Assembly: GCA_905236305.1 (NCBI GenBank)
Contig: CAJOPB010000030.1
Location: 1 to 38,139, forward strand
Length of the DNA: 38,139 nucleotides
Direction of reading: 5' to 3'
Source of the DNA: an uncultured Oscillospiraceae bacterium
Lineage (GTDB): Bacteria; Bacillota; Clostridia; Oscillospirales; Oscillospiraceae
Both the position numbers and the translations under genes were made by a program. Positions 26,027-34,253 of this stretch are shown here, piece by piece (the stretch's first letter is position 1; every line of letters starts with the position of its first letter). A model generated the notes under the pieces. That model ran no database searches. It was not told where the DNA came from and saw nothing but the letters and a program-made list of their open reading frames with translations.

Positions 26027-27316
26027 TCACAGTCCTCCCTTTGTCAGTATAGACAGAATTTCCTCGTCCGTATAGTATCGGGCGGAGGTGTATGTGCGGA
26101 GCTTATTGCTGGAGGTGATGACCGGCATCCTGGTGCTGAGCGGGTTGTTCATATACATCAGCGGGCAGATATAGCTCAGCACCACGCCCATATAGCGCAG
26201 CTTGGCGCCCCGCGCAGTATCCGAAAATTCCCGAATTACGCCGGGGGAAGCGGTAAAAACCGTGGGAATCCGGACCCGCCGCTGTCCCTCGGCCACAAGT
26301 GCTGCCTCCAGCCGGTCGGTCCAGTCACATAGCTGGTCCAGGCTGAAATGGGGACAGCCCATAAAGCAGAGCCGGGGCTGGGCCTCCCGGTTTTTCCAGA
26401 TGACGGGATAGCTGTCATATACCCGCTGCAGCTCCGCGTCGTCAATGACATAGGTTCTGAAGCCCTCCGCCAGCAGGGAATCACCCTGTTCCACCGCTTC
26501 CGGCGTGATACCCTCCACGTGATAGAGCCCAACAGCACCGTTGGACGCAGTGGCAGCGCCGAAATCCTTCAGGTATGACCTGGCGCTCTCGTCCAGTCTG
26601 CCGCCCAGCCAGCGATCCAGCCCTACAATATAGGGTACATCCTCCATGACCTTCATACCGATGGCAGAGCCCAGAAGCTGTGCCTCCGGCTTTTTCGAGG
26701 TTCTGACCTCTACCCTCCATGTGGCGCGCCGCCCCTCATCGGTCAGCAGACCGAAGCAGGGTACATATCCAGCCACCGAGCCCATCAGGTCGATGATACC
26801 GCTGTTGCGGTTGCACCGGGCTCCCAGCACAGAGTTGGCATAGACTACGGCCGAGGATTCGGCCCAGGACAGCACCTCTCCCTTTTGCGGGATATTGCCC
26901 ACCTCCGGCAGATAGCAGGTGCAGGTGAAGGCATTGGCATCCAGCAGACCCAGCTTTTGCAGCTGCTTTTCATAATCTGCCTGCCTGCTGTACATGAATT
27001 TTTTGAAAACCAGGTCCTGAAGAAAGGAGCTCGGGACATTGCTGTCCAGAGGGCGCGGATCAGCGGTAAACTTCTGCCCGGACAGTGCTCCCGCCTCGAT
27101 GAGCTGGTCCATCAGGTCGTAGACGGAACCCAGAGCCTTCAAGCCAAAGGAGGTGACCAGATGATTGTATTTACCTGTCACGGGCACCATCTTTTCCGCA
27201 CCGAAAAGCTCTCCGTAACGCACCAGGGTTTCCATGACCTTTGCCATGGTTTCCCCCTGCGCGCCGTCCAGAATTGCCCGCTGTTCGTCTGTGAGGGCGA
27301 TTTTTGTCTGATACAT
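26027..27316 (-). CDS. Aconitase X catalytic domain/large subunit (DUF521)
   Basis: LTDEQRAILDGAQGETMAKVMETLVRYGELFGAEKMVPVTGKYNHL...FTCTCYLPEVGNIPQKGEVLSWAESSAVVYANSVLGARCNRNSGIIDLMGSVAGYVP. Confidence 0.92.
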   Translation of the reverse strand: MYQTKIALTDEQRAILDGAQGETMAKVMETLVRYGELFGAEKMVPVTGKYNHLVTSFGLKALGSVYDLMDQLIEAGALSGQKFTADPRPLDSNVPSSFLQDLVFKKFMYSRQADYEKQLQKLGLLDANAFTCTCYLPEVGNIPQKGEVLSWAESSAVVYANSVLGARCNRNSGIIDLMGSVAGYVPCFGLLTDEGRRATWRVEVRTSKKPEAQLLGSAIGMKVMEDVPYIVGLDRWLGGRLDESARSYLKDFGAATASNGAVGLYHVEGITPEAVEQGDSLLAEGFRTYVIDDAELQRVYDSYPVIWKNREAQPRLCFMGCPHFSLDQLCDWTDRLEAALVAEGQRRVRIPTVFTASPGVIREFSDTARGAKLRYMGVVLSYICPLMYMNNPLSTRMPVITSSNKLRTYTSARYYTDEEILSILTKGGL

Positions 27317-27331
27317 GCGAAACTCCTTTCA

Positions 27332-29383
27332 CTATATCTTCATTGCGGCCTCATAGGCACCCCAGACAACGCTCCGCAGGTTCCCTACCCCCGCACAGTC
27401 GCCCACCAGGAAGATGTTTCTGCCGCCCTGAACGAGGGGGGTGGGAATATAGCCGGCGGAGCTGATGACGGTGTCGCAAGGGATCTCGATCTCCCCATCA
27501 GGACCGGTGCAGAGGACGGAGCTGTCCTGCACCGCAGTAAGCCGGGTGTTGAGATAGACCGGCACCTCATGGAGCGCGAACCACTCCCGGAGATAGGAGC
27601 TGTTGGCCAGGCACACGCCCTTTTGCGCAATCAGGTCCTCCTTCATTTCCACAATTGAGACATCCTTGCCCTGCAGCGCCAGCTCATAGGCGATCTCACA
27701 GCCTGTGAGGCCGCCGCCGATGACCGTTACACGCCGTCCGCAGGGAGCGCCGTTGAGAAAGTCCACGGCCTCCACCATTTTTTCATATCCCGGTATACTG
27801 CGCAAAAGTCTGGGGGTCGCACCCGTGGCAATAATCACGGGATCGGCGCCAAAGCGTTCCAGCTCCCTGACCTCGTCCTGATAGTGAACCGGAATTTCCA
27901 AAAGCTCCACCTGTCGCTGATACCATGCCAAAAGCTGGCGCAGCTTGCCCTTGTAGCTCTCCGCTGAGGCGGCGACAAACACGCCGCCGAGATGGTTTGA
28001 TTTTTCATAAATCACCGGCGCATGTCCCCGCAGCTTCAGCACTCTTGCGGCCTCCATGCCGCCGATGCCGCCTCCCACAATGTGCACGGTTTTGGGCTTT
28101 GCTGTCTGCTTGATATAGTGCCTGTCCGTCTGCATGGTCTCGGCGTTGACGGCACAGCGGGCCAGATGCAGTGAATCACTGAGCTCCTGGTCGTTTGGCA
28201 CGCCCTTATAGTGGCACATATTGAAGCAGCCGTTATGGCAGAGAATACAGGGACGAATATCCTCGCTGCGGCCCTCCATAAGCTTTGTGACCCAGGCACG
28301 GTCAGCCAGGAAGGGGCGGGCAAAGCCGGCGCCGTCGATGTGGCCTGCCTCCACCGCCTCTGCCGCTGCCGCCGGGTCCAGCCGTCCGGCGCAGACCACG
28401 GGAATATCCACAAACCGGCGGAGATGCGCCACATCCTCCAGATTGCAGTTTTCAGGCATATAGATGGGCGGATGTGCCCAGTACCAGGCGTCATAAGTGC
28501 CGTTGTCGCAGTTAAGCATGTCATAGCCCGCGTCTTGCAGCAGCCGGGCAGCCTGCTCGGACTCCGCCATATCCCGGCCTGCCTCAGTGTACTCCTCGCC
28601 CGGAAGTGCACCGGAGCGGAAGCCCTTGGTCTTGCTCACCACACTGTAGCGCAGCGAGACGGGGAAATCATCACCGCAGCTTTTTTTGATTGCCCGGACG
28701 ATTTCACAGGGGAAACGGTAGCGGTTTTCCAGACTGCCGCCGTATTCATCGGTGCGCTTGTTGACATATTTCAGAGTAAACTGGTCCAGCAAATAGCCCT
28801 CGTGGACCGCATGAACCTCGACGCCGTCCACGCCCGCATCCCGCAGCAGACGGGCACTTTCGGCAAAGGAATCAATGAACTCCCGGATTTCCTCCCGGGT
28901 CATCTGCCGGCTTGGAACCTTGTCAGACCAGCGGTTGGGGGCAGGGGACGCCGAGGCAGTGATCTTATCCAGATCCATGACAGAGCGGGAAGCAGAACGC
29001 AGCAGGGGATTGTTATAGAGCTTTTCCATCATGGCACTGACCGTGAAGCTGCGGCCAAAGCCGGCTGTCAGCTGTACAAAAAGCTTTGCACCCGTGCGGT
29101 GGAGCTCCGGCATCCAGCGAGCCAGGTCCCGGTACATTCCCTTGTTCTTATGAAGCCATTGTCCGAACATGGGGTTGTACACCGGCTGACAGCCCGGAAG
29201 GACCAGCCCTGCGTTATTTTGAGCTGCCTCCAGGATAAACTCTGCACCTGCCCGATCAAAATGGTTGCGTTCCATCCAGCCGAGAAGATTGGTACCCCCC
29301 ATGGAGGTCAGTACAATACGGTTTTTGATCTCACAGTTCCCGATCTTCCAAGGGGTAAACAGAGGCTCATAACGTGTGTCCAT
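27332..29383 (-). CDS. NADH:flavin oxidoreductase, 2,4-dienoyl-CoA reductase/BaiCD-like (OYE barrel, 4Fe-4S, FAD/NAD domain)
   Basis: OYE barrel LFTPWKIGNCEIKNRIVLTSMGG; VDGVEVHAVHEGYLLDQFTLKYVNKRTDEYGGSLENRYRF; CILCHNGCFNMC; nucleotide-binding VHIVGGGIGGMEAARVLKLRGH and VTVIGGGLTGCEIAYELALQGKDV. ATG at 29383 with AGGAG upstream. Confidence 0.94.
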   Translation of the reverse strand: MDTRYEPLFTPWKIGNCEIKNRIVLTSMGGTNLLGWMERNHFDRAGAEFILEAAQNNAGLVLPGCQPVYNPMFGQWLHKNKGMYRDLARWMPELHRTGAKLFVQLTAGFGRSFTVSAMMEKLYNNPLLRSASRSVMDLDKITASASPAPNRWSDKVPSRQMTREEIREFIDSFAESARLLRDAGVDGVEVHAVHEGYLLDQFTLKYVNKRTDEYGGSLENRYRFPCEIVRAIKKSCGDDFPVSLRYSVVSKTKGFRSGALPGEEYTEAGRDMAESEQAARLLQDAGYDMLNCDNGTYDAWYWAHPPIYMPENCNLEDVAHLRRFVDIPVVCAGRLDPAAAAEAVEAGHIDGAGFARPFLADRAWVTKLMEGRSEDIRPCILCHNGCFNMCHYKGVPNDQELSDSLHLARCAVNAETMQTDRHYIKQTAKPKTVHIVGGGIGGMEAARVLKLRGHAPVIYEKSNHLGGVFVAASAESYKGKLRQLLAWYQRQVELLEIPVHYQDEVRELERFGADPVIIATGATPRLLRSIPGYEKMVEAVDFLNGAPCGRRVTVIGGGLTGCEIAYELALQGKDVSIVEMKEDLIAQKGVCLANSSYLREWFALHEVPVYLNTRLTAVQDSSVLCTGPDGEIEIPCDTVISSAGYIPTPLVQGGRNIFLVGDCAGVGNLRSVVWGAYEAAMKI

Positions 29384-29422
29384 AGCAGTTCTCCTGTTCC
29401 AGAAGTAATACATATTTTCCGT

Positions 29423-29451
29423 ATTTTAGCACAGTATTGCGGGCAATTCAA
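29423..29451 (-). promoter_or_regulatory. Promoter of the five-gene OYE/AcnX/AMMECR1/radical SAM operon
   Basis: On the minus strand: TTGAAT, 17-nt spacer, TAAAAT with extended TGC, 40 nt upstream of the ATG. Confidence 0.75.
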
Positions 29452-29775
29452 GGGCTTGGAGGAAGCAGCAGCCCCCGTGTTTGCCGTGTTCCGTGCATTC
29501 AGCAAAAAAATACCCGAGCCGGGAAGCGGGGGGAAAAACATGTGGAAAGATTGCGGTTCGCGGCGAATATAGTGAGAATACGGCGCGGCGGAGCCAGCAG
29601 ATCCGCCGCGCAAGCCTGGGAACTGCCGGAAAATAACGCATGCGCATCTGGTCTGTCCTGACCTCGCCGGACGATAGCCCCTTGTTCCGGCGCCTTGCCC
29701 GACGAGGACGATCCTGCGCCGTATGCCGGGTAATTTGCCGACAGTTCCTCACTTGTCACAAGGAGGAGTGATCTG

Positions 29776-30462
29776 ATGATTTCGACTGCGTTTATGCTGC
29801 TGCTGTCGGGGGTGTTTTTATCACTCAGGCTGGGGCAGGGCGGTTCTTTTCCACGGCCGCTCCCGCCGGAGGAGGAGCAGCGCGCTGTAGAGGCATGGGT
29901 GAACGAGGGAGATCTGGAGGCCAGAAACAAGCTGGTGGAGCACAATCTTCGGCTGGTGGCACACATTATTAAGAAATACTATTCCCAGTCTGATGATCAG
30001 GAGGATTTGATCAGTATCGGTACGGTGGGATTGATTAAGGGCGTGAATACCTATCGCCCGGATAAGAAGGTGCGGCTGGCAACATATTGCAGCCGCTGTG
30101 TGGAGAATGAGGTCCTCATGTATTTCCGCGCACAGAAAAAAACTGCCGGGGACGTGAGCCTTTCGGACACCATCGAATCCGACGGAGAAGGAAACAGTCT
30201 TTCCCTGATCGACACCCTGGCAGAGGAGTCCAACATGGCGGAGGACGTGGGGACAGCAGAGCTCTGCCGCCAGACCCGGGAATGTGTCGATACGGTCCTG
30301 GACGCCCGGGAAGCGGAAATCATCCGACTGCGTTACGGCCTGGGCGGCAGAGCGCCGCTGACCCAGCGGGAGGTAGCGGAGCGCAATGGAATCAGCCGCA
30401 GCTATGTATCCCGTATAGAAAAAAAGGCGCTGAATAAGCTTCGCAAGGCGCTGGACGACTGA
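29776..30462 (+). CDS. sigK: Sporulation sigma factor SigK (uninterrupted, with N-terminal hydrophobic pro-sequence)
   Basis: SFPRPLPPEEEQRAVEAWVNEGDLEARNKLVEHNLRLVAHIIKKYYSQSDDQEDLISIGTVGLIKGVNTYRPDKKVRLATYCSRCVENEVLMYFRAQKKTAGDVSLSD. Confidence 0.92.
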   Translation: MISTAFMLLLSGVFLSLRLGQGGSFPRPLPPEEEQRAVEAWVNEGDLEARNKLVEHNLRLVAHIIKKYYSQSDDQEDLISIGTVGLIKGVNTYRPDKKVRLATYCSRCVENEVLMYFRAQKKTAGDVSLSDTIESDGEGNSLSLIDTLAEESNMAEDVGTAELCRQTRECVDTVLDAREAEIIRLRYGLGGRAPLTQREVAERNGISRSYVSRIEKKALNKLRKALDD

Positions 30463-30513
30463 ATGGACCAAGCTGCAAACAGAGGAAATCAGAGACGAAT
30501 CCGGAAAATACGC

Positions 30514-30542
30514 TTGTGCCCGGGACCTTGTCGTGCTAAACT
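30514..30542 (+). promoter_or_regulatory. Putative thiE promoter
   Basis: TTGTGC, 17-nt spacer, TAAACT with extended TGC. Confidence 0.6.
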
Positions 30543-30586
30543 GACCAGGAGCTGCTGCCGGAGGAGCACGAGAAGGAGGAAAACGA

Positions 30587-31225
30587 ATGAAACTCAACAG
30601 GGAAAAGCTAATGCTTTACGCCGTGACGGACCGGAGCTGTCTTCGGGGGCAGAGCCTGGTCCAGGCAGTGGAAGGAGCACTGCGGGGTGGGGCAGGCTTG
30701 GTTCAGCTTCGGGAAAAGGCTCTTGATGACCGGGAGCTGCTGGAGGAGGCAGACGCGGTGAGAACGCTTTGCCGGAAATATGGCGTTCCCTTTGTGCTCA
30801 ATGACCGGACGGAGCTGGTCCTTGCCGCAGACGCCGACGGGGTCCACGTCGGCCAGAGCGATATGGACTGCGCCCGGGCGAGGGCTGTGCTGGGGCCGGA
30901 TAAGCTGGTGGGTGTATCCTGCCGCACGGTGGAGCAGGCCCTGGCTGCCCAGGTTGCGGGTGCGGACTATCTGGGTGTGGGCGCGGTGTTTTCCACCGGG
31001 ACCAAGCCGGATGCAAAGCCTGTGACAAAAGAAACACTGAAAGCCATCTGCGCCGCAGTAGAGATTCCGGTGGTTGCCATCGGCGGCATCAGTGAGGAGA
31101 ATGTGGAGCAGCTGTCCGGCAGCGGGATCGCCGGGGTGGCAGTCGTAAGCGCGCTGTTTGCCCGCAACGACACGGAGGCAGCGGCTCGCGGCCTGCGGGA
31201 AAAGCTGAAAACGGTTGTGGGATGA
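30587..31225 (+). CDS. thiE: Thiamine phosphate synthase
   Basis: LYAVTDRSCLRGQSLVQAVEGALRGGAGLVQLREKALDDRELL...GVHVGQSDMDCARARAVLGPDKLVGVSCRT...GADYLGVGAVFSTGTKPDA. Confidence 0.96.
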   Translation: MKLNREKLMLYAVTDRSCLRGQSLVQAVEGALRGGAGLVQLREKALDDRELLEEADAVRTLCRKYGVPFVLNDRTELVLAADADGVHVGQSDMDCARARAVLGPDKLVGVSCRTVEQALAAQVAGADYLGVGAVFSTGTKPDAKPVTKETLKAICAAVEIPVVAIGGISEENVEQLSGSGIAGVAVVSALFARNDTEAAARGLREKLKTVVG

Positions 31226-31246
31226 TGGAAGATCGGGGAATACAGC

Positions 31247-31891
31247 ATGGATAAGCCATTTGCGATTTTTGATCTGGATGGGACACTGGTGGATTCCATG
31301 CCCTTTTGGGACCGGCTGGGCCTGGATTTCCTGGACCTGCACGGCATTTCCGGCAGCGAGGCAGAGAACGCCGTGCTCCAGACAGCGCGGATGACGCTGC
31401 CGCGGTCGGCCGTATATCTGCGGGAGCGCTTTTCTCTGCCGATCACTGCGGAGGCGGCGGAGGCAGAGCTGAATGCTGTTATGTCACAATACTACCGCAG
31501 CAGTATCCCCGCAAAACCCGGTGTTCACGCCTATCTGGAGCGGCTTCGGCATTGCGGTGTCAGGCTTTGCGTGGCATCTGCAACAGGACATACTCTGATC
31601 TCAGACTGTTTGAAACGATTGGGCCTTGCAGACTGTTTTGAATTTCTGCTCTCCTGTGAGGACCTGGGTGCCGGGAAAGAGTCGCCGGAGATCTATTTGC
31701 AGGCAGCCTCCCGCTTTGGCGCGCAGCCCGCACATATCGCTGTGTATGAGGACGCGCTCTACGCTCTGGAGACGGCGAAACGCGCCGGCTTTTACACGGT
31801 CGCGGTTTGGGACAAAAGCGCCATACACCAGTGGGAGCTTATGCGGTGTATGGCAGATGAAGCAATATTCGATTGGCTCCGGCTCCGTTAG
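31247..31891 (+). CDS. HAD-family hydrolase (beta-phosphoglucomutase-like)
   Basis: FAIFDLDGTLVDSMPFW...VCVASATGHT-type motif (RLCVASATGHTLI)...GAGKESPEIYLQAASRFG...AVYEDALYALETAKRAGFY. Confidence 0.93.
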   Translation: MDKPFAIFDLDGTLVDSMPFWDRLGLDFLDLHGISGSEAENAVLQTARMTLPRSAVYLRERFSLPITAEAAEAELNAVMSQYYRSSIPAKPGVHAYLERLRHCGVRLCVASATGHTLISDCLKRLGLADCFEFLLSCEDLGAGKESPEIYLQAASRFGAQPAHIAVYEDALYALETAKRAGFYTVAVWDKSAIHQWELMRCMADEAIFDWLRLR

Positions 31892-31910
31892 AGAGCGGAG
31901 AAGCAGGCTC

Positions 31911-32681
31911 TTACGGAAGGGCGTCGTCACTGTTCAATTCCTCCCGCAGACGCTGCAGTGCCTTGCGCTCCATGCGGGAGATCTGAACCTGGGACACGCC
32001 CAGTACCCTGGCGGAGCGCTGCTGGGTCATGCCGTGGAAGAAGCGGAGGGAGATCACCATCTGCTCCCGCTCCGGCAGCCGGGCTATGGCCTCGTCCAGG
32101 GCAAAGCGCTCCACCAGCCGCTCCTCCTGACCGTAGTCCCCCAGCACAGCCTCCAGCGTAAAGTGTTCATCACCGCTCTCCCGCTGCAGGGATTCCGCAG
32201 GACCGGAGGCGGATTCTGCTTCCACAATGGCTTCGGGCAAAATGCCGGTCTCCTCCGCCAGCTCGGAGATGGTCGGCTCCCGGCCAAGCTGCTGCTCCAG
32301 CGCCCTCCTGGCCTGCCATATCTTCATGGCGCGTTCCTTGATGCTGCGGCTGACCTTCACGGTTCCGTCGTCCCGCAGAAATCTGCGAATCTCTCCGGAG
32401 ATTTTCGGCACCGCATAAGTGGAAAACTGCGTCCCAAAGCCATCGTCAAAGCCGCTGACTGCCTTCAAAAAACCCAGGCATCCCAGCTGATACAGGTCGT
32501 CCGGCTCCACGCCGCGGCCAAAAAAGCGCCGGGCAACGGACCAGATCAGGCCGGAATTTTCCGTCACAAGCCGTTCGGTTGCCTCCCGGTCCCCGGCCTG
32601 GGAGCGGGCCACCAGGGAGAGTGTGTCGATTTTTGCCGTATCCATGGCCTTTGCCGCTCCGAAGACTCCCGGCGGCCTCAA
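31911..32681 (-). CDS. sigF: Sporulation sigma factor SigF (start TTG 32681 or ATG 32645)
   Basis: GVEPDDLYQLGCLGFLKAVSGFDDGFGTQFSTYAVPKISGEIRRFLRDDGTVKVSRSIKE...SQVQISRMERKAL; downstream of spoIIAA-spoIIAB. Confidence 0.93.
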   Translation of the reverse strand: MRPPGVFGAAKAMDTAKIDTLSLVARSQAGDREATERLVTENSGLIWSVARRFFGRGVEPDDLYQLGCLGFLKAVSGFDDGFGTQFSTYAVPKISGEIRRFLRDDGTVKVSRSIKERAMKIWQARRALEQQLGREPTISELAEETGILPEAIVEAESASGPAESLQRESGDEHFTLEAVLGDYGQEERLVERFALDEAIARLPEREQMVISLRFFHGMTQQRSARVLGVSQVQISRMERKALQRLREELNSDDALP

Positions 32682-33109
32682 CGCCGCCGTCGGATGCGGC
32701 GCAGCATGGTCACGGTGGTACCTGCACCGGGACTGGAACGAACCCGGAGCTTGTCCATGAAGCTCTCCATAATGGTAAATCCCATGCCGCTGCGCTCATC
32801 CCCGCCTGTGGTGAAAAGGGGCTGCCTGGCCTGGTCCACATCCGGTATGCCCCTGCCCTTGTCCCGCACGGTCAGCTCCAGATACTCGCCGTCAAGAATC
32901 CGAGCCCGCAGCCATACGGTGCCCACTGTATCCGGATATGCATGGACAATGGCATTGGTTACGGCCTCACTGACCGCGGTGCGGATGTCTCCCAGCTCGT
33001 CCAGCGTCGGGTCCAGCTGTGCGGCGAAGGCAGCTACGGCGGAGCGCGCCAGCGCCTCATTTGCACTGCGGGAAGGAAATTCCAGCTTTATGTAATTCTC
33101 GCTTTTCAC
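32678..33109 (-). CDS. spoIIAB: Anti-sigma F factor SpoIIAB
   Basis: NEALARSAVAAFAAQLDPTLDELGDIRTAVSEAVTNAIVHAYP...VRDKGRGIPDVDQARQPLFTTGGDERSGMGFTIMESFMD (GHKL ATPase); GTG start. Confidence 0.95.
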   Translation of the reverse strand: MKSENYIKLEFPSRSANEALARSAVAAFAAQLDPTLDELGDIRTAVSEAVTNAIVHAYPDTVGTVWLRARILDGEYLELTVRDKGRGIPDVDQARQPLFTTGGDERSGMGFTIMESFMDKLRVRSSPGAGTTVTMLRRIRRRR

Positions 33110-33433
33110 TCATACCACCTCCCGCGGAACCCTGATATTAACGATGCGGTCGATGCCGCTGGCATCCAGTACCCGCAAGGGCTGCGCCGCAGCATTCTCA
33201 ACCCAAATTCGTCCGCCGCTGCCGGTGATGCGGCGGTGCAGCTTCAGAATCAGGGCAATCCCGGAGCTGTCCATAAAGCTGAGGCCGCCCAGGTCCAGCA
33301 CACAGTCCCGAGGCAGATAATCGTCCAGCAGTCCTTCGATGGACGCAATGGAGCGGCGAATCTCGTGCTGATCCAGCTCTCCCTGCAGATAGATGGTCAG
33401 CCGCCCCTCATGGTAAGCGGAATAAACTTTCAT
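33110..33433 (-). CDS. spoIIAA: Anti-anti-sigma factor SpoIIAA (STAS)
   Basis: MKVYSAYHEGRLTIYLQGELDQHEIRRSIASIEGLL...LDLGGLSFMDSSGIALILKLHRRI. Confidence 0.94.
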   Translation of the reverse strand: MKVYSAYHEGRLTIYLQGELDQHEIRRSIASIEGLLDDYLPRDCVLDLGGLSFMDSSGIALILKLHRRITGSGGRIWVENAAAQPLRVLDASGIDRIVNIRVPREVV

Positions 33434-33566
33434 TGGCTTGTCCCTCCGGTTTACAATGCGTGAGGATATTGTAGCCCCCGCAGGGGGAAAATACCGTCGA
33501 AAGCGCGGCTGCAGGAAAAAAAGCCCTGCTGGCCAACGGCGGCAGAGAAAGGTGATATGGTGGCTT

Positions 33567-34253
33567 ATGAGGGAGTATTGCATGATTGTATCCGGCGGTG
33601 TATTTTGCCCGCTGCCAGCGGAGCTGAAAAGGCCCGAATGGGTAATTGCCTGCGACCGGGGCTGGCAATATGCGCAGCGCATGGGCCTGACGCCGGATCT
33701 GATTGTGGGGGACTTTGACTCGTCTTCCCTGCCGGATACGGAGACGCAGGTGCGGCGTTATCCCCGGGAAAAGGATGATACGGATACGATGCTTGCTGCC
33801 CGGGAGGCCCTGGAAAAGGGATTTCGGGAGGTGGTGATCGCCTGCGCCCTTGGGGGCAGGCTCGATCATACGCTGGCCAATTTTCAGACGGCTGCGTTTC
33901 TGGTCAGGGGAGGAGCCCGGACCTGGCTGCTGGGTACGGATACCGAGGCAGTGGCTTTTTCTCACGGCAGGGTGAGACTGCCCGGAAGGGAGGGGTGGTC
34001 TCTGTCGGTCTTCTCCCTCACAGACTGCTGTACGGGTGTGACCATACGGGGCACAAAATACCGGGCAGAGCATCTGCGTCTGAGCAATTGCTTTCCCATC
34101 GGCGTCAGCAATGCCTGGGAGGAGGACGCCGCGGAAATATCCGTGGAATCCGGTATTCTGCTGGTGGTACAGTCCCGACTGGGACCGGAGGAGCGATTTT
34201 CGCAAGAAGCGCATTTTCACTCCGGCTGCAGCAGCAGCGACAGCTGCAAATAA
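33567..34253 (+). CDS. thiN: Thiamine diphosphokinase
   Basis: MIVSGGVFCPLPAELKRPEWVIACDRGWQYAQRMGLTPDLIVGDFDSSSLPD...YPREKDDTDTMLAAREALEKGFREVVIACALGGRLDHTLANFQ. Confidence 0.94.
   Translation: MREYCMIVSGGVFCPLPAELKRPEWVIACDRGWQYAQRMGLTPDLIVGDFDSSSLPDTETQVRRYPREKDDTDTMLAAREALEKGFREVVIACALGGRLDHTLANFQTAAFLVRGGARTWLLGTDTEAVAFSHGRVRLPGREGWSLSVFSLTDCCTGVTIRGTKYRAEHLRLSNCFPIGVSNAWEEDAAEISVESGILLVVQSRLGPEERFSQEAHFHSGCSSSDSCK

Noticed and set aside
25562-27316. Assigning AcnX to mevalonate or hydroxyproline metabolism
   Set aside because: No neighbouring pathway genes support either; the substrate is left open.
28211-29572. 453-aa plus-strand ORF
   Set aside because: Antisense to the OYE flavoenzyme; no domain signature.
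29437-29775. Small ORFs between the OYE operon and sigK
   Set aside because: Arg/Ser-rich, no RBS or conserved domain; best read as a divergent promoter region.
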